NCBI GenBank assembly: GCA_963281155.1
Contig: CAUJLY010000004.1
Location: 1,364,001 to 1,428,000, forward strand
Reading direction: 5' to 3'
DNA from: Rhabditophanes sp. KR3021
Lineage: Eukaryota > Nematoda > Chromadorea > Rhabditida > Alloionematidae
DNA length: 64,000 nt
The notes beneath the pieces are model-generated. The model did no database searches. It worked only from the letters and a program-made list of their open reading frames with translations, and had not been told where the DNA came from. Positions 24,380 to 35,172 of this stretch are shown in pieces (position 1 is the stretch's first letter; each line of letters opens with the position of its first letter). The position numbers and the translations under genes are program-made.

Positions 24380-27300
24380 CCTTTCTTTTTGTATCATATT
24401 TTCAAAGAACCACATCAATGTATATACTAACATGAAATTAAATTTAGTCAACTTGTAGCATGCCTTTTATATATACTTTTAATCCTTTTATCTAATGTTG
24501 CGTCTTTAGTTCCTTTGTAAACTGAATTGTAATTGAACCAAATGCCTCTCAGGATCAGACTGATCCTACCAATAGTTTGTACATACACTATCATCTTATC
24601 AAAATGCCTTTAACATTCAATAGTACCGCTAGTTTTTCACACCTTAGTCTAATCAAGTAGTTTCTTCACACACGCACAACAGTCTTCTAAATCATTCTTC
24701 ACTTCCTTTACATTAACAAAAAAGACTGGATTTGCAACATTTAAACAACACAAAAAATTACCAAACGTCAACTCAACCTCAAATTCATGTAGTTATTATT
24801 TTTTAATATCAATTTATATTTTGAACCATTTACTTTTATTTTTATCAATTTCTTTTCGTGAGCATCTAAACAAAAATGTTTGTCTCCTGGTGATATGTAC
24901 ATACAACTTATTTTCTTCTTCATAAATCTATCTATATCCATAAAGTCCCCCTCTTTTAGTGTATTAAATTGCGTAAAGTTCTTTTTTCTTGTAAATTCCT
25001 TGTTTTTTTGTAAATGTAGGTGTATATTCTTTATATTCATTTGTGTCCTTTTTTTACGGGCAGCCGTCTTTTTCTTATAAATTTATTTTCAAATATAAAC
25101 TTATCATATCTATACTTGTTCTATTTTGTGTAATTCTAAATTTTTATAGAAGCTTCAAATTTTTTTTAAATTAACTTCTATTTCCCACAAATTACCTTAC
25201 TTTTTTAAAGATTAATTCTTTGGAAATCTTTTTATTATTCATACATAATATTTCACCTGTTGTAAGAACCTATTTGATAAAAATAAATATAATATACTAC
25301 AAAAGATGTAAACTTGATCTCTAAGATTAGTGAAAACATCATGTAATCAACATTTGGGTAAATTAAAACCTAAAATCAAACTTGACATTAAATGAAACTA
25401 ATTGAAGGAAGAAACAAGTTGAAAGATACTGTCCTCAAGTAATTAAATTGTATTCAGAAAAAGTAATCAAGATGCAGCATATTAAATATTTTCCTTCGAC
25501 AAAGTTTCAGTTGAACCTTCAATTAGTGGCAATGTTTCCCTTAATTCAAAAGATCGTGTATATGGATCTCTCAAAGGCCAGACTTCCTGCAATACCTTGT
25601 AGACGATACCTGGGTTGCCTAAAGCCAATAAAAATTGGGAAGTAAAAGATGAACTAAAATGAGACTTAGTAGATTACAGGCTGATTAATTAAGCTTTAAA
25701 ATTCGTTTATGTGCTTTCTTAATTATAGTTTGTACAAGATAGTCCTAAAATAGATAAATAAATATGATTTCATTCAGGATATATTATGACAGAAATAACA
25801 ATTTTATTTAAGCAAAATCAAGTAGATTAAAGTATCTTTTTTTGACTTCCCTACAGTTATTCTTGAATAAAAATTACTGAACATTGCTGGTTTACGTATA
25901 CTATGACTATCGTTTGATACAATATTTCTTTTTTTGAAATAACATCATTTTCACAGATCTAACTGCAATATTAACTTCATACCTGCTTAGGTGTCGCAAA
26001 ATACTGCCTTCATACGCTTGTTCGTTATTAAACCTTGCAAAAGGCCGTTTCTTGTAAATCTTTTTTGATGGGTTATGGAGCTAAACCATGTAACTCCCGT
26101 GGGGTAATTTGTGTAATTATGTTGGATACACTGAAGTTCATTTGGTATTGTTGCTAAGAACTAATATGACTCAGTTTTTTAAGTAGTGTGCTGTGTCTCA
26201 GTTCGCTTGAAATTACAGAATTAAGATTTCACTCTATATACTTTGCATGATACCTAACAACGATTATGCAAGTGTGGGATATCGAATGTTCAATGAATTA
26301 TCTAAAAATAATTAATCTGTAATGTAGTGAATCTTGAGGCATTTACATTCTCACATAACTATTAGGAAACCGTTTAATACAGGAAATAAACATAACTCTG
26401 TCCAAGGCGATGTTCTTTTAATCAAAATAAGATAGGTGAATTTTTTACAATGATTATTCCCGAATTAATTGACTCGTCCATAAACCCATCAAAATAGAGT
26501 CACAAGAAACAGATTTTTTCAGATGTAGGCATAGTAAATCCTGCAGTTCAATCTGAGAAGATAAGTGTACTTAAAATAAAAATTGTGTCAAACAATAGCC
26601 ATAAAAACTTGAACGTATAATATTCAGTAATTTGTATTCAAGCATAAGAAGCAAGAAAGCGAATGTTCGATAAACACGTGTTTATAAATATTATTTTGTC
26701 AAAGTGATCATTAATATTTCCTTGGTCTGAATAATAATTTCAACACTCGCTCTATAAAATAACAAGAAAATGATACGTTACTCATCTAGTATGCGCATGT
26801 TTTAATACACCAAAAATTAATGTGTGGAGATCTTTTACATGTACCGTACCACTTTCAAAGGATGGCGGCATTTCGAGGAGATTTATCAATTTAAACGAAG
26901 ATTCTGAGCTGTTTATTCCTGTAACAATTTCAATGAGTTGACCACCGTGACATCGAATAAAATACAAAATAGGCATACATTTTCTAAATTATTTCTTGTA
27001 ATGGCTCTTCCCGAATTTTTTATAATTTAGTCTTGGTAATCCGTATGGCAAAAGAAATAGACTTGCTATTTCAAGACACGGAAACTCTTTAATTAATCAA
27101 ATAATGTTATCTGGGTTCTTTTTATTTGCAAATCTACATTTTGATTCTTCATTATATTTTGAATTGAAGCATTCATATTTCTTACATTATTTTCTTTTTT
27201 GTAATTTGATTAACTACCGAAATTTTTGTCCTATGAGCAAGGCATGCTTAGAGTACCGTTTCTTTATTTTTGTTGTAATTTAAAAAAATAAACGCCTTCT

Positions 27301-28106
27301 TTATGTATTTGTTCTCTTTTTGGGGATCAAACTTTCAAATGCACTTTCTAGGGTACTACATAATATTTTTTACCAATTGCAAGAAATTGTTTGATAAAAA
27401 AAAATAAAACATATACTATAACAAACATCTAATGAAATAAACATTTAAATAAATATGTCAACTTGATCTTGAAACAAAAAGAACACTGACCTCATGTAAA
27501 AGAACAAAAGTTTAAAATGAAACTTGAAATCAAATTAAATGTAAGAAGAGAAGCAAGTAAAATGTCGTCAAGTAGATATATTCTATATTCATTCAACAAA
27601 ATAGTTAGATAAATATAGCCGATGAGACATTTTGTCACTAGATTGTTTATAATCAAACCACATTCTTTGGGTGATTCTCAAGGACCACACCTACAAAGCC
27701 ATCCTTATACATTTGATAAATTGGAGAGAGAAAAATGGGAGAGGTGGAGGGAGTGTTGTTACGTCTCTTTCCAGTATAATGATACAATAATACATACCAA
27801 CCAATATACACCTTGAAGGATAATTGAGAGCTGACTTATAACGAGGTCCCCTATATCATCAATATCAAAAATTTATTTATACAAAGCGAAGAGATACAAA
27901 AAAGATAAAACATTGTCAAATGTTACGGACAATTATATAAAAATATTATACTTTAAACAGATTCAGGCTTTCTAAAGATAAAAGTTTAAATCTTATATTG
28001 AGCAGATACGAGATCTGGTTTCATTATATTTTTAAATTCACGAACAAACACTTTTTTATTAGGAGATTTGCTTACCTAAACAAGAGTTATATTTATATGG
28101 ACATTC
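24380..28106. other. gene-free region holding one half of a diverged segmental duplication
   Basis: The stretch about 25240-25560 resembles about 27350-28244: both contain a CATAATATTT..TTTGATAAAA block, an ACTTGATCT block, an AAATCAAA..AATTA block, and finally the sequence encoding FDKVSVE. The second half leads into the real potassium channel gene, the first is decayed. A minus-strand open frame at 26976-26782 is protein-like but has no partner exon and is not called. Confidence 0.5.
25490..25602 (+). pseudogene. decayed copy of the potassium-channel 5' coding exon
   Basis: In frame with 25492 the sequence reads FDKVSVEPSISGNVSLNSKD, then diverges and hits TAG at 25600-25602. The live gene at 28184-28244 reads FDKVSVESLLSDNLSLNSKG. 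The DNA over 63 bp (25490-25552 versus 28182-28244) is about three-quarters identical by eye, and the flanks also align in blocks. No downstream channel exons follow, so it is probably a leftover of a tandem duplication. A retained alternative first exon cannot be excluded. Confidence 0.6.
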
Positions 28107-31100
28107 ATGGCGAAGTTTAATAATGTAAGTTAGTGTTAGTACATAAATCAGACTTTAACTTTAAGGCTGCCTCATTTGATGTTTCCTTCGACAAAGTTTC
28201 CGTTGAATCCTTGCTCAGCGACAATCTTTCCCTCAACTCTAAAGGCTCCTGTCCCGAAGAACTAACATTCCAAGAACCGAAGCGAAATATTTTTGCCAAA
28301 GCTTGGTCTTTCCTTAAATTAATCCTTGACAAATCTAAATTACTTATTATTATTATTATTTATTCTATTATCGGTGCTCTTATATTTATGTACATGGAGA
28401 CTCCATCTGACCTGGAGGGCAAAAAGGAGGCTTACCAATTTCATTTGGTCGCTAGAGATAATTTATTATTTAATTTACAAAGAATTCACGGAGATGGCAA
28501 AGAAGACCGAGATTTTAGATGGAAAGAGGCTATTTTGGAATTCGAAGCTAGTTTAAATATTAATATTCCGGAACTTGAAACTGTGTGGACTTTCTGGATG
28601 GCTATTTTGTACGCTGGAACTGTCTATACAACCATAGGTTACGGCAACATTTCTACGGCCACTGTTGCAGGGAAGTTGTTTACGATGGCTTACGGCCTTT
28701 TTGGTATTCCATTGTTCATATTGATATTGAACAACCTTTCCGAATTCATGATCAAGAAAATCAGAATTTATTCTGTTATGATCGAAGATAACTTCTTTTA
28801 CTTTGCTGTCAAAATTAAGATTCTTAAATTAAATAATGAGGCTAGGACAGTCAGGTACAAGAAAATTAGAGGACATAAGTTCAAGAACAATATTAAATTT
28901 ATTGAAATGGATAAGTTGGCGGATGTGGATGTTGAAAGTAATATTCAGACTGATGATCAAACAATTAACATTACGAAGGTTGAGAGGCCGGAGATGATTG
29001 AGCCTCCTGTTTTTACGGTTTTGATCATGGTTAGTAATTTCTAGTTGAATTGTTTATTTTATCATTTCTTGTAGACATTCGGTTGGTTTTTCATTTCGGC
29101 TGCTATGTTTTGTTTATGGGAAGAAGAATGGTCTTACTTTACCTCTTTTTGGTTTATTTTTGTATCACTCAGTACTATAGGTTGGTTTGTAATTATATTG
29201 CACGCAAATTGTATTTATATCATCTATTAGGTTTCGGAGATGTCTCGCCTAACCATCCAGAATACATGTGCGCTGCCTTCGGAGCAGTAATAGTCGGTCT
29301 ATCAATGGTTTCCGTGTGCATCAACGTAATGCAAGACAAAATAGAAATCTGGTACATGACCATTCTCAACAAAATGCTAGACGAATACATGGAAGCTCAA
29401 TTAAATGGAGACCCCTCTGCGGCTAAAGGCGTAATGTCTAAATTTGGTGGTCGTGCCAAGTATCTAATGCCTCTTATAACAAAAAACCAAGGTGCCAAGA
29501 TGATGGAACAACTTAAAACAGAAGCTAAAAACAAAGGTATTGAATTGCCTCCTGCTATGACGTCAATTGACCCCGAAACAGGTAAATTAAACAAGAACAC
29601 CAAAAGTTGATTATGCGAAAATTAAAAAGACACCACACTGGAGGAAATGTTATCGCAAATATTTGTAAGAGCAAGATGACTGATTCTCTTGAAGATGTCA
29701 GGATATTTCAAGTACATAACTTTGTTGATTGTCCTGAATCATCCACATTAGTCAACTCACTTCGCATGTCGAACACGATAGTATACTCCAAACCAAGTGC
29801 TTGATTGCTGTGCAAATCACTAAGAGAGACAGCGACAATTATTCTTTCCGAATAGTCCTAAATCTTTTTCCTTTTGGCTATAATGGGATGAATCGTGCCA
29901 TCTCTCGTCTAGTTTTGGCGAAATGCATTGGTATTCTTATTTTCATCATAAAAGAGACTCCCACATAGAAGATCAGTTTCTTTGAGTAAGAGACAGTTTA
30001 TCTAGTTCAACAAAAATATGAACGTCCAACAATACGCACATTGAGTGTTTTTCGTTTAACGATGTCCGAACAGCAATCTTCTTAAGTTTGCCATCACTCA
30101 ATTTTGATTTGTTTCATATCTCTTTTTAATTGGAAGCATGATTGGGACTTGCAGTGTCCATATTTACCAGTCTCACTAAATCGGTGTTGCTTTCTGTAGA
30201 AGTCTTTACAATCTCATACACTCCATCACCATTCATAAGATCATTGTAAAAGGAGCCTTTACCACAAAGACGACAATGTTTAGTGTAATTAGGGTTTGGC
30301 AAGTTAGCTTTTGACTGATCAAGAAGGCTAATAACTAATTTTTGAAAGTCTTCATTTAGCACCTTGACCATTAACCTGTTTTTATTAGAGTAAGTTATGA
30401 AACGCGAATTTTGTTCAAAGTTTTTAATTTCCCTTCCACGGTCTTCTCCGTATAGTAATCTCGATAAATCAATGAGATAATGATCGGCACCATTGAGAAC
30501 TTCCTCCAGATTATCATAATTATCAGATGGCTTTGCAACATCGGGTATTTCCTTAGGTATACTTTCACAGTTTTTTGCCTTGAAGTTTGTGATGCATGTT
30601 TCAGTGTCCATAAAAGTTGAACCGTAAAGTGACATAGAGGAACCTATTCTTTAAATAGATGATGATATTCTACGGCCTTTCACACTTCGTATTCTTCTCA
30701 ACAGCATGTTCTTCTAGCAATGTAACTTTTGACAGCTAATTCATACTCCTCGTTAAGAGTAATTACTCTAAAATTATTACACTAAAAGATAATAATTACC
30801 GCTTAATGTTAAAAAAGAGTAAGCATTGTGGGTGTGTATGTAAAATCAAATGACTGAATTGTAATAAATGAGATGAACTTTAATAATATTATTCTTTACT
30901 TGTTGCTCAGGTCGACCCAACTTCGTTAACACCAAAGAAGAAAATATGGACAAATTCATTGAAGAAAAAAAAGTTGAAGCAGAACAAAAAGCAGCTTCGA
31001 TTGAGAAATCTATCGAGCATTCTCTCCTCAGCTTACGCTCATCATCCATCAAACATACTCCTTCACCTAAACTACACCCTACAAAAATCCTCCTCAAAAG

Positions 31101-34100
31101 CTTCGAAACTCAAACCGAAGAAATGTTACTTGAAGGCTTACTACACAAATTCAATAAAAAATGTATTGACTTTGGTATTGAATCTCAAGCACCAACAAGT
31201 GATGCAATGTCACAAAGTATTAATGTTGTCAAGTGTGACATCGATATCCAAACAGATAATGTACCGGAAAAGAAGATAGCTGGGAAAAGTGTAGAGGTTA
31301 TGGAGAGTTGTGTTCAGACGGAAACTGGTTTTAAGAAGATGGAAGATAGAGGCGTTCAGCCGGACGTTAGCTACTTGGCTAAAGGTGGAAACATTTTGAG
31401 GCCGTCATCGTTTCTTCAGAAGAATGTGGTTGTTGAGGAAGAGGTTTTGAGAAATAAGCAGAATTCTGAGATGATAAAAGATGAAGTTGATGTTTTGTCT
31501 CCTAGTGAGGGTATTATTTTTAATTATATGGAGGATCGAGGTTGTGATCCTATTCATTTAAGTAATTTGGAGAATATGGGTTGTGATCCTATTAGTTTGA
31601 ATAATTTGGAGGATCGAGGTTGTGATCCTATTCATTTAAGTAATTTGGAGAATATAGGTTGTGATCCTATTAATTTGAATAATTTGGAAAATAAAGGCTG
31701 TGATCCGATTGTGATTAAGAATCAAAAGAATACTATTATTCAAACAGACGACAAAGTACTGAAGACAAAGAAAATGCAAACTCGGTTGACTTTGTTTAAT
31801 GGAGCTATTAAGAAAGATGAAACTATCCGAGATGCCAATGGCATGAATATCGAAGAAAAGAAACATCTACGAGAAGTCTTAACAGAAATTAGAAAAGCCG
31901 TCTCAGCCAAGATATCAAATGAAAAAGATGATTTCCAAGGTATATTAAAATTTTAAATACGAAACATCATAAGTATCAACAAACTCGTTGAGAATGAGAT
32001 CAGCTACCTTTTTGTTTAGCTCCGAGTCCATTTTGAGAACCTCTTCGGAAGAAGCGTACCCAGAATCCAAGTCCTTGATTTGAGGCCTGAAAGCTCTGAT
32101 CATGATAGCTTCGATGTTATCAATCACTGCCTCCGATTGGTACTTCATTTTTAAGACTGGAATGTCCCTCTTTCCATAAGACTCATCCCGAATGACATCA
32201 TTAATGAAGTCCTCTTTTCTATCAAACACCTCTCTAGATTAACAATAAGGAGGACTCTCCCAGATTGATCCAAACAAATTATTTATAAATAATTGACTTT
32301 TAAACTTACCATTCTATACAAGGTACACTTCTAGCAAAAGACAAACTATCTTCATTTCTAGATGTTTTAGATGGTGGCTTTTCCTCCAAGCTTACTTGTC
32401 TTGCGAGCTGATCTCCCAAATCACGTACAATAGTTATTCTTTGAGCCATGATAGTAAACAACGCCAAATATGGTGCGATGTTGTTGGACTAAAATAAAGA
32501 AATAAGATTACTAAAGCTTTATTTGATCATAATATCACTACTAAACACTAAAATTTAAAAATATAATTAACATACTAATATTTTAAGTGCCTCTGTCACA
32601 CGAAGAAGAATGTATTTTGTTGGTGAATGAACTTGAACATTACCGCACTAAGATCGGTTCATGGCCAAAAAATCGCAATATAAGGAAACAAGTTGCTGAG
32701 TTTCATTTGTCTCCTGGACATGATAAGGTGACAGTTGATTATATTCCTGATATGCATCGAGATTCTTCTGATTCTTCTTTGAGTGCGCCATTTACTCAGT
32801 TGTTTGATAACGACCAACAATCAACTTCGAAAAGGTTTGCGACGGAGATAGATGCTTTGCATTCTCAAAAGACGTTAAGTGGACAGAAGGCGTTCAGTGA
32901 TGGGATCAAAGAAGGTGATGGCTTAAGTGAGTTGCGGTCTGAAGGAGTAACATTTAACTTGGGCAATGAATCCGATACAGTTCACAAAGAATCCATCTTA
33001 AAAAGAGTCCCATCAGGAAACGGCAAATTCGAAGAGGTAACGGTCAACATAGCTTTTGTCAAAGGAGCCAAAAAAGCATCTGAAATGATAACAACAAACG
33101 AAAAAGACGCCATCCTTCAAATGGTAGCTCAGGACAAAGATAGTATTATTAGTGAGGAGGAGTACGAGAGCAGTAGTTCCTTTCTGGCAAGGCATCGTGA
33201 TCAATTCAGTAGTGATGAGGATGATGATAATTTAAGTATTGAGGCTTTATTGGTTCAACAGGCAACGCAGACGGATTGTTTGCTTAATGAAAGGGGTAAG
33301 TGTGAGGATGGGGCATGTCAAACGGATGATAGTCATTTGACAAATATTCTGGTCCAAACCGAGTTTCCAAAGGCCGTGGATTCGGAGGTTCAGACCAATT
33401 TTAAAGAGTCTATTGACATGACTATTCAAACCGAAAGGTGTACCTACCAGGAAAGTCAGCAACAGACAGACAAATTAATACTAAAAACACTCCAAGTTCA
33501 AACTGAAATCGCAGACATCTCAAATTGCGAAAGTCAAACTTTTATTGAAATGAAGGATGCTGAAGTGCAAGAACATTTGGATTTCGAACCAAAGAAGGTA
33601 TTTAATGATGCGTCGCCTCAAACTCATATTGAAACGATGAATGTTGACTGTCAGTATCAGTTTAAACCTGAAACGGCTGATAGTCAGCTTCAAGTTGGAT
33701 GCAAGAAAAAGGAGGAAGCTGTTCAGACAACTATAAAGCACTACCTTGAGAAAGAAGTTCAATATGGGCCTTCGATAGGAGAAAGGGAGACGCAAGTAGG
33801 TTTTGATGGCGCTAAAATAGTAAAATCTAGTTCGGCTCAATCATTGACCCTACTAGCTACTGAATTTAACTCCAAATTGATGAGGTCCCATGTGACTAGT
33901 CAGACCGACATGACTTTCGAAGACTTAAATACCCTGTACCTAAGTGAGGGTTCCTACGTGGCAAAGACCTATAAAAAGATTGAAAGCGTTGTTTCTTCCG
34001 TTCAAACTGATTCTTATCAAGTTGAAAGTTGCCAACAAACTTCGTCAATAACCTTAGAAAGGCAAAATAATCATTTTAGATTTAAACAGCCGAGTCTTGT

Positions 34101-35116
34101 CTATGTTGAGGATGAAGAGGATGAAGAAGATGAGGTTTCTTTGGAGTCGAAGTAAACAACAGTATTATGATGTTTTATGTAATTGACCACATACAAGCAC
34201 ACCTTTTTTGCAAACACTCCACTTATTGTTATTTAGATACACCTTTTTTGCAAAACACTTCACTTACTGTCATTTAGATACACCTTTTTTGAAAACACTT
34301 CACTTATTATTATTTAGACACACATTTTTGCAAGCACTCCACTAATTATTATTTACACTCTTTCGATCCAATTACACCAAAGCACTTTTATTAATCTTTT
34401 ATTACTGTTTTGTTACTCTTTTTGCTTTGATCACTTTAGCAGATATCACTTTTATTTTAAATCACACACAACACTTAACAAATTGTGACATAATAATGAA
34501 AGATACTTTTGTTTCAGACAGAAAAAAGACCAGCAAACGAACAAAGAGATGATATGGTTGATGTAGGATGTCAGGCTGGTGTCCTAGCCAGGGTTCAACA
34601 TATGTATGGTGGTCTTAAAAGAGTTCCCAGCATGAGTTCTGAATCTATTGAGGGGGTAATTTTGATATGATTTGAATTGAATTTAATAAAATTGTTTAGG
34701 AACAACCACCAGAATTCTCAAAAATTAATTTAAAGAAATTGTATGGTTTGGATTTGAGTAAGAATTACAAACCACCCGAATCATCACCACCAAATTCACC
34801 TTTGAAGCAACAAGATCGTCTGGAGAAGTTGAGTAACCCAGAATTTATTCATGGACGTGGCGCTAAGGGAATGTCTGAAAAGGAAAGAGGTCATATGACA
34901 GCTTATCACGGCAGGCATTGGGAAGACCACGGCTCCATCAAAGACCGTAAAAAGTTATTCGACTCGGCTGAATCTCCCGAATCATCGTCCTCGACCCTCC
35001 AACGAGTGGTTCGAAGAACTAGCAGTGGTAGTTCAACTTCTTCTCAGTACTATCCCCGACGAAAACTTGACCACACCAAAGAAGAAAGCAAAGACGAAAG
35101 TGGAAATGATCTTTAA
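28107..35116 (+). CDS. two-pore-domain potassium channel (TWK/K2P) with a tail of more than 1,000 residues rich in QT motifs
   Basis: Exons: 28107-28124, 28166-29029, 29075-29180, 29231-29581, 30911-31939, 32588-34134, 34518-34655, 34700-35116; all phases match, total 1,489 residues. The channel core has M1 (about 62-84), P1 with filter TTIGYGN (about 161-167), M2 (176-200), M3 (288-310), P2 with STIGFGD (about 327-333) and M4 (343-365). It should carry background K+ current at the plasma membrane. The tail (367-1489) holds about 20 x-Q-T-(D/E)-like motifs such as ETQTE, DIQTD, CVQTE, ATQTD, ACQTD, VQTE and IQTE; another IQTD sits in the M2-M3 loop. A 13-residue CDPI repeat lies in exon 5. 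Exons 1-4 are firm. The long form depends on the donor ACAG/GTAAAT at 29581; reading through it gives a stop at 29610, so a short isoform is possible. The donor at 34134 (GAG/GTTTCT) is weak; without it the frame ends at 34155. Confidence 0.85.
30126..30635 (-). CDS. unidentified 169-residue protein nested in intron 4 of the potassium channel gene
   Basis: A single open frame from ATG at 30635 to the stop at 30126, lying wholly inside the 1,329-bp intron 29582-30910 of the plus-strand channel gene. The product is hydrophilic and has no signal peptide or membrane segment. Residues about 130-140 (HCRLCGKGSFYNDL) contain a C-x2-C pair that could be half of a metal site, but I see no matching second pair. 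I do not recognise the family. Residue composition and full-length openness favour a real gene over a chance frame; it could equally be a two-exon gene whose first exon I missed. Confidence 0.6.
   Translation of the reverse strand: MSLYGSTFMDTETCITNFKAKNCESIPKEIPDVAKPSDNYDNLEEVLNGADHYLIDLSRLLYGEDRGREIKNFEQNSRFITYSNKNRLMVKVLNEDFQKLVISLLDQSKANLPNPNYTKHCRLCGKGSFYNDLMNGDGVYEIVKTSTESNTDLVRLVNMDTASPNHASN
31528..31722 (+). repeat. in-frame 39-bp tandem repeat, five copies, inside channel exon 5
   Basis: Units at 31528-31566, 31567-31605, 31606-31644, 31645-31683 and 31684-31722 encode the 13-residue pattern L-E-(D/N)-x-G-C-D-P-I-x-(L/I)-x-N. Units 1 and 3 differ at one base and units 2 and 4 at two, so the newest event was duplication of a 78-bp dimer. 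The Cys and the DPI core are kept in all five copies. Confidence 0.95.
31945..32449 (-). CDS. unidentified protein nested in intron 5 of the potassium channel gene; exon junction unresolved
   Basis: The first coding exon begins at ATG 32449 (MAQRITIVRDLGDQLARQ) just after a strong acceptor-like TTTTAG near 32488, fitting spliced-leader addition; the frame is also open upstream to that acceptor. It runs to a GTAAGT donor near 32312. The second exon (about 32233-31945) encodes a charged helical segment including RDIPVLKMKYQSEAVIDNIE and ends at TAA. The obvious join (GAATG/GTAAGT to CTAG/AGAGG) creates an in-frame TGA, so either another splice site is used or the gene is broken. It lies inside the intron 31940-32587 of the plus-strand channel gene. 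Not recognised. Confidence 0.5.
34199..34357 (+). repeat. four-copy tandem repeat of about 40 bp in an intron of the potassium channel gene
   Basis: Copies begin near 34199, 34239, 34280 and 34319, each starting ACACCTTTTTTG (ACACATTTTTG in the last), with CACTT or CACTCC in the middle and TTATTTAGA near the end. Similarity declines to the right. It lies in intron 6 (34135-34517) and is non-coding. Confidence 0.85.
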
Positions 35117-35172
35117 ACTAAGAATATTTATTTTAATAAGCTGTGTCCTTTCTCTCAATAAAAATACATTCT

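Noticed and set aside
26782..26976. 64-codon minus-strand frame with a protein-like mix (LINLLEMPPSF)
   Set aside because: No start context, no neighbouring exon and no family. Possibly a relic, but too short to call.
29607..29804. 65-codon frame after the potassium channel exon 4
   Set aside because: It lies in the channel intron or 3' region, shifted in frame, with no splice connecting it to the channel.
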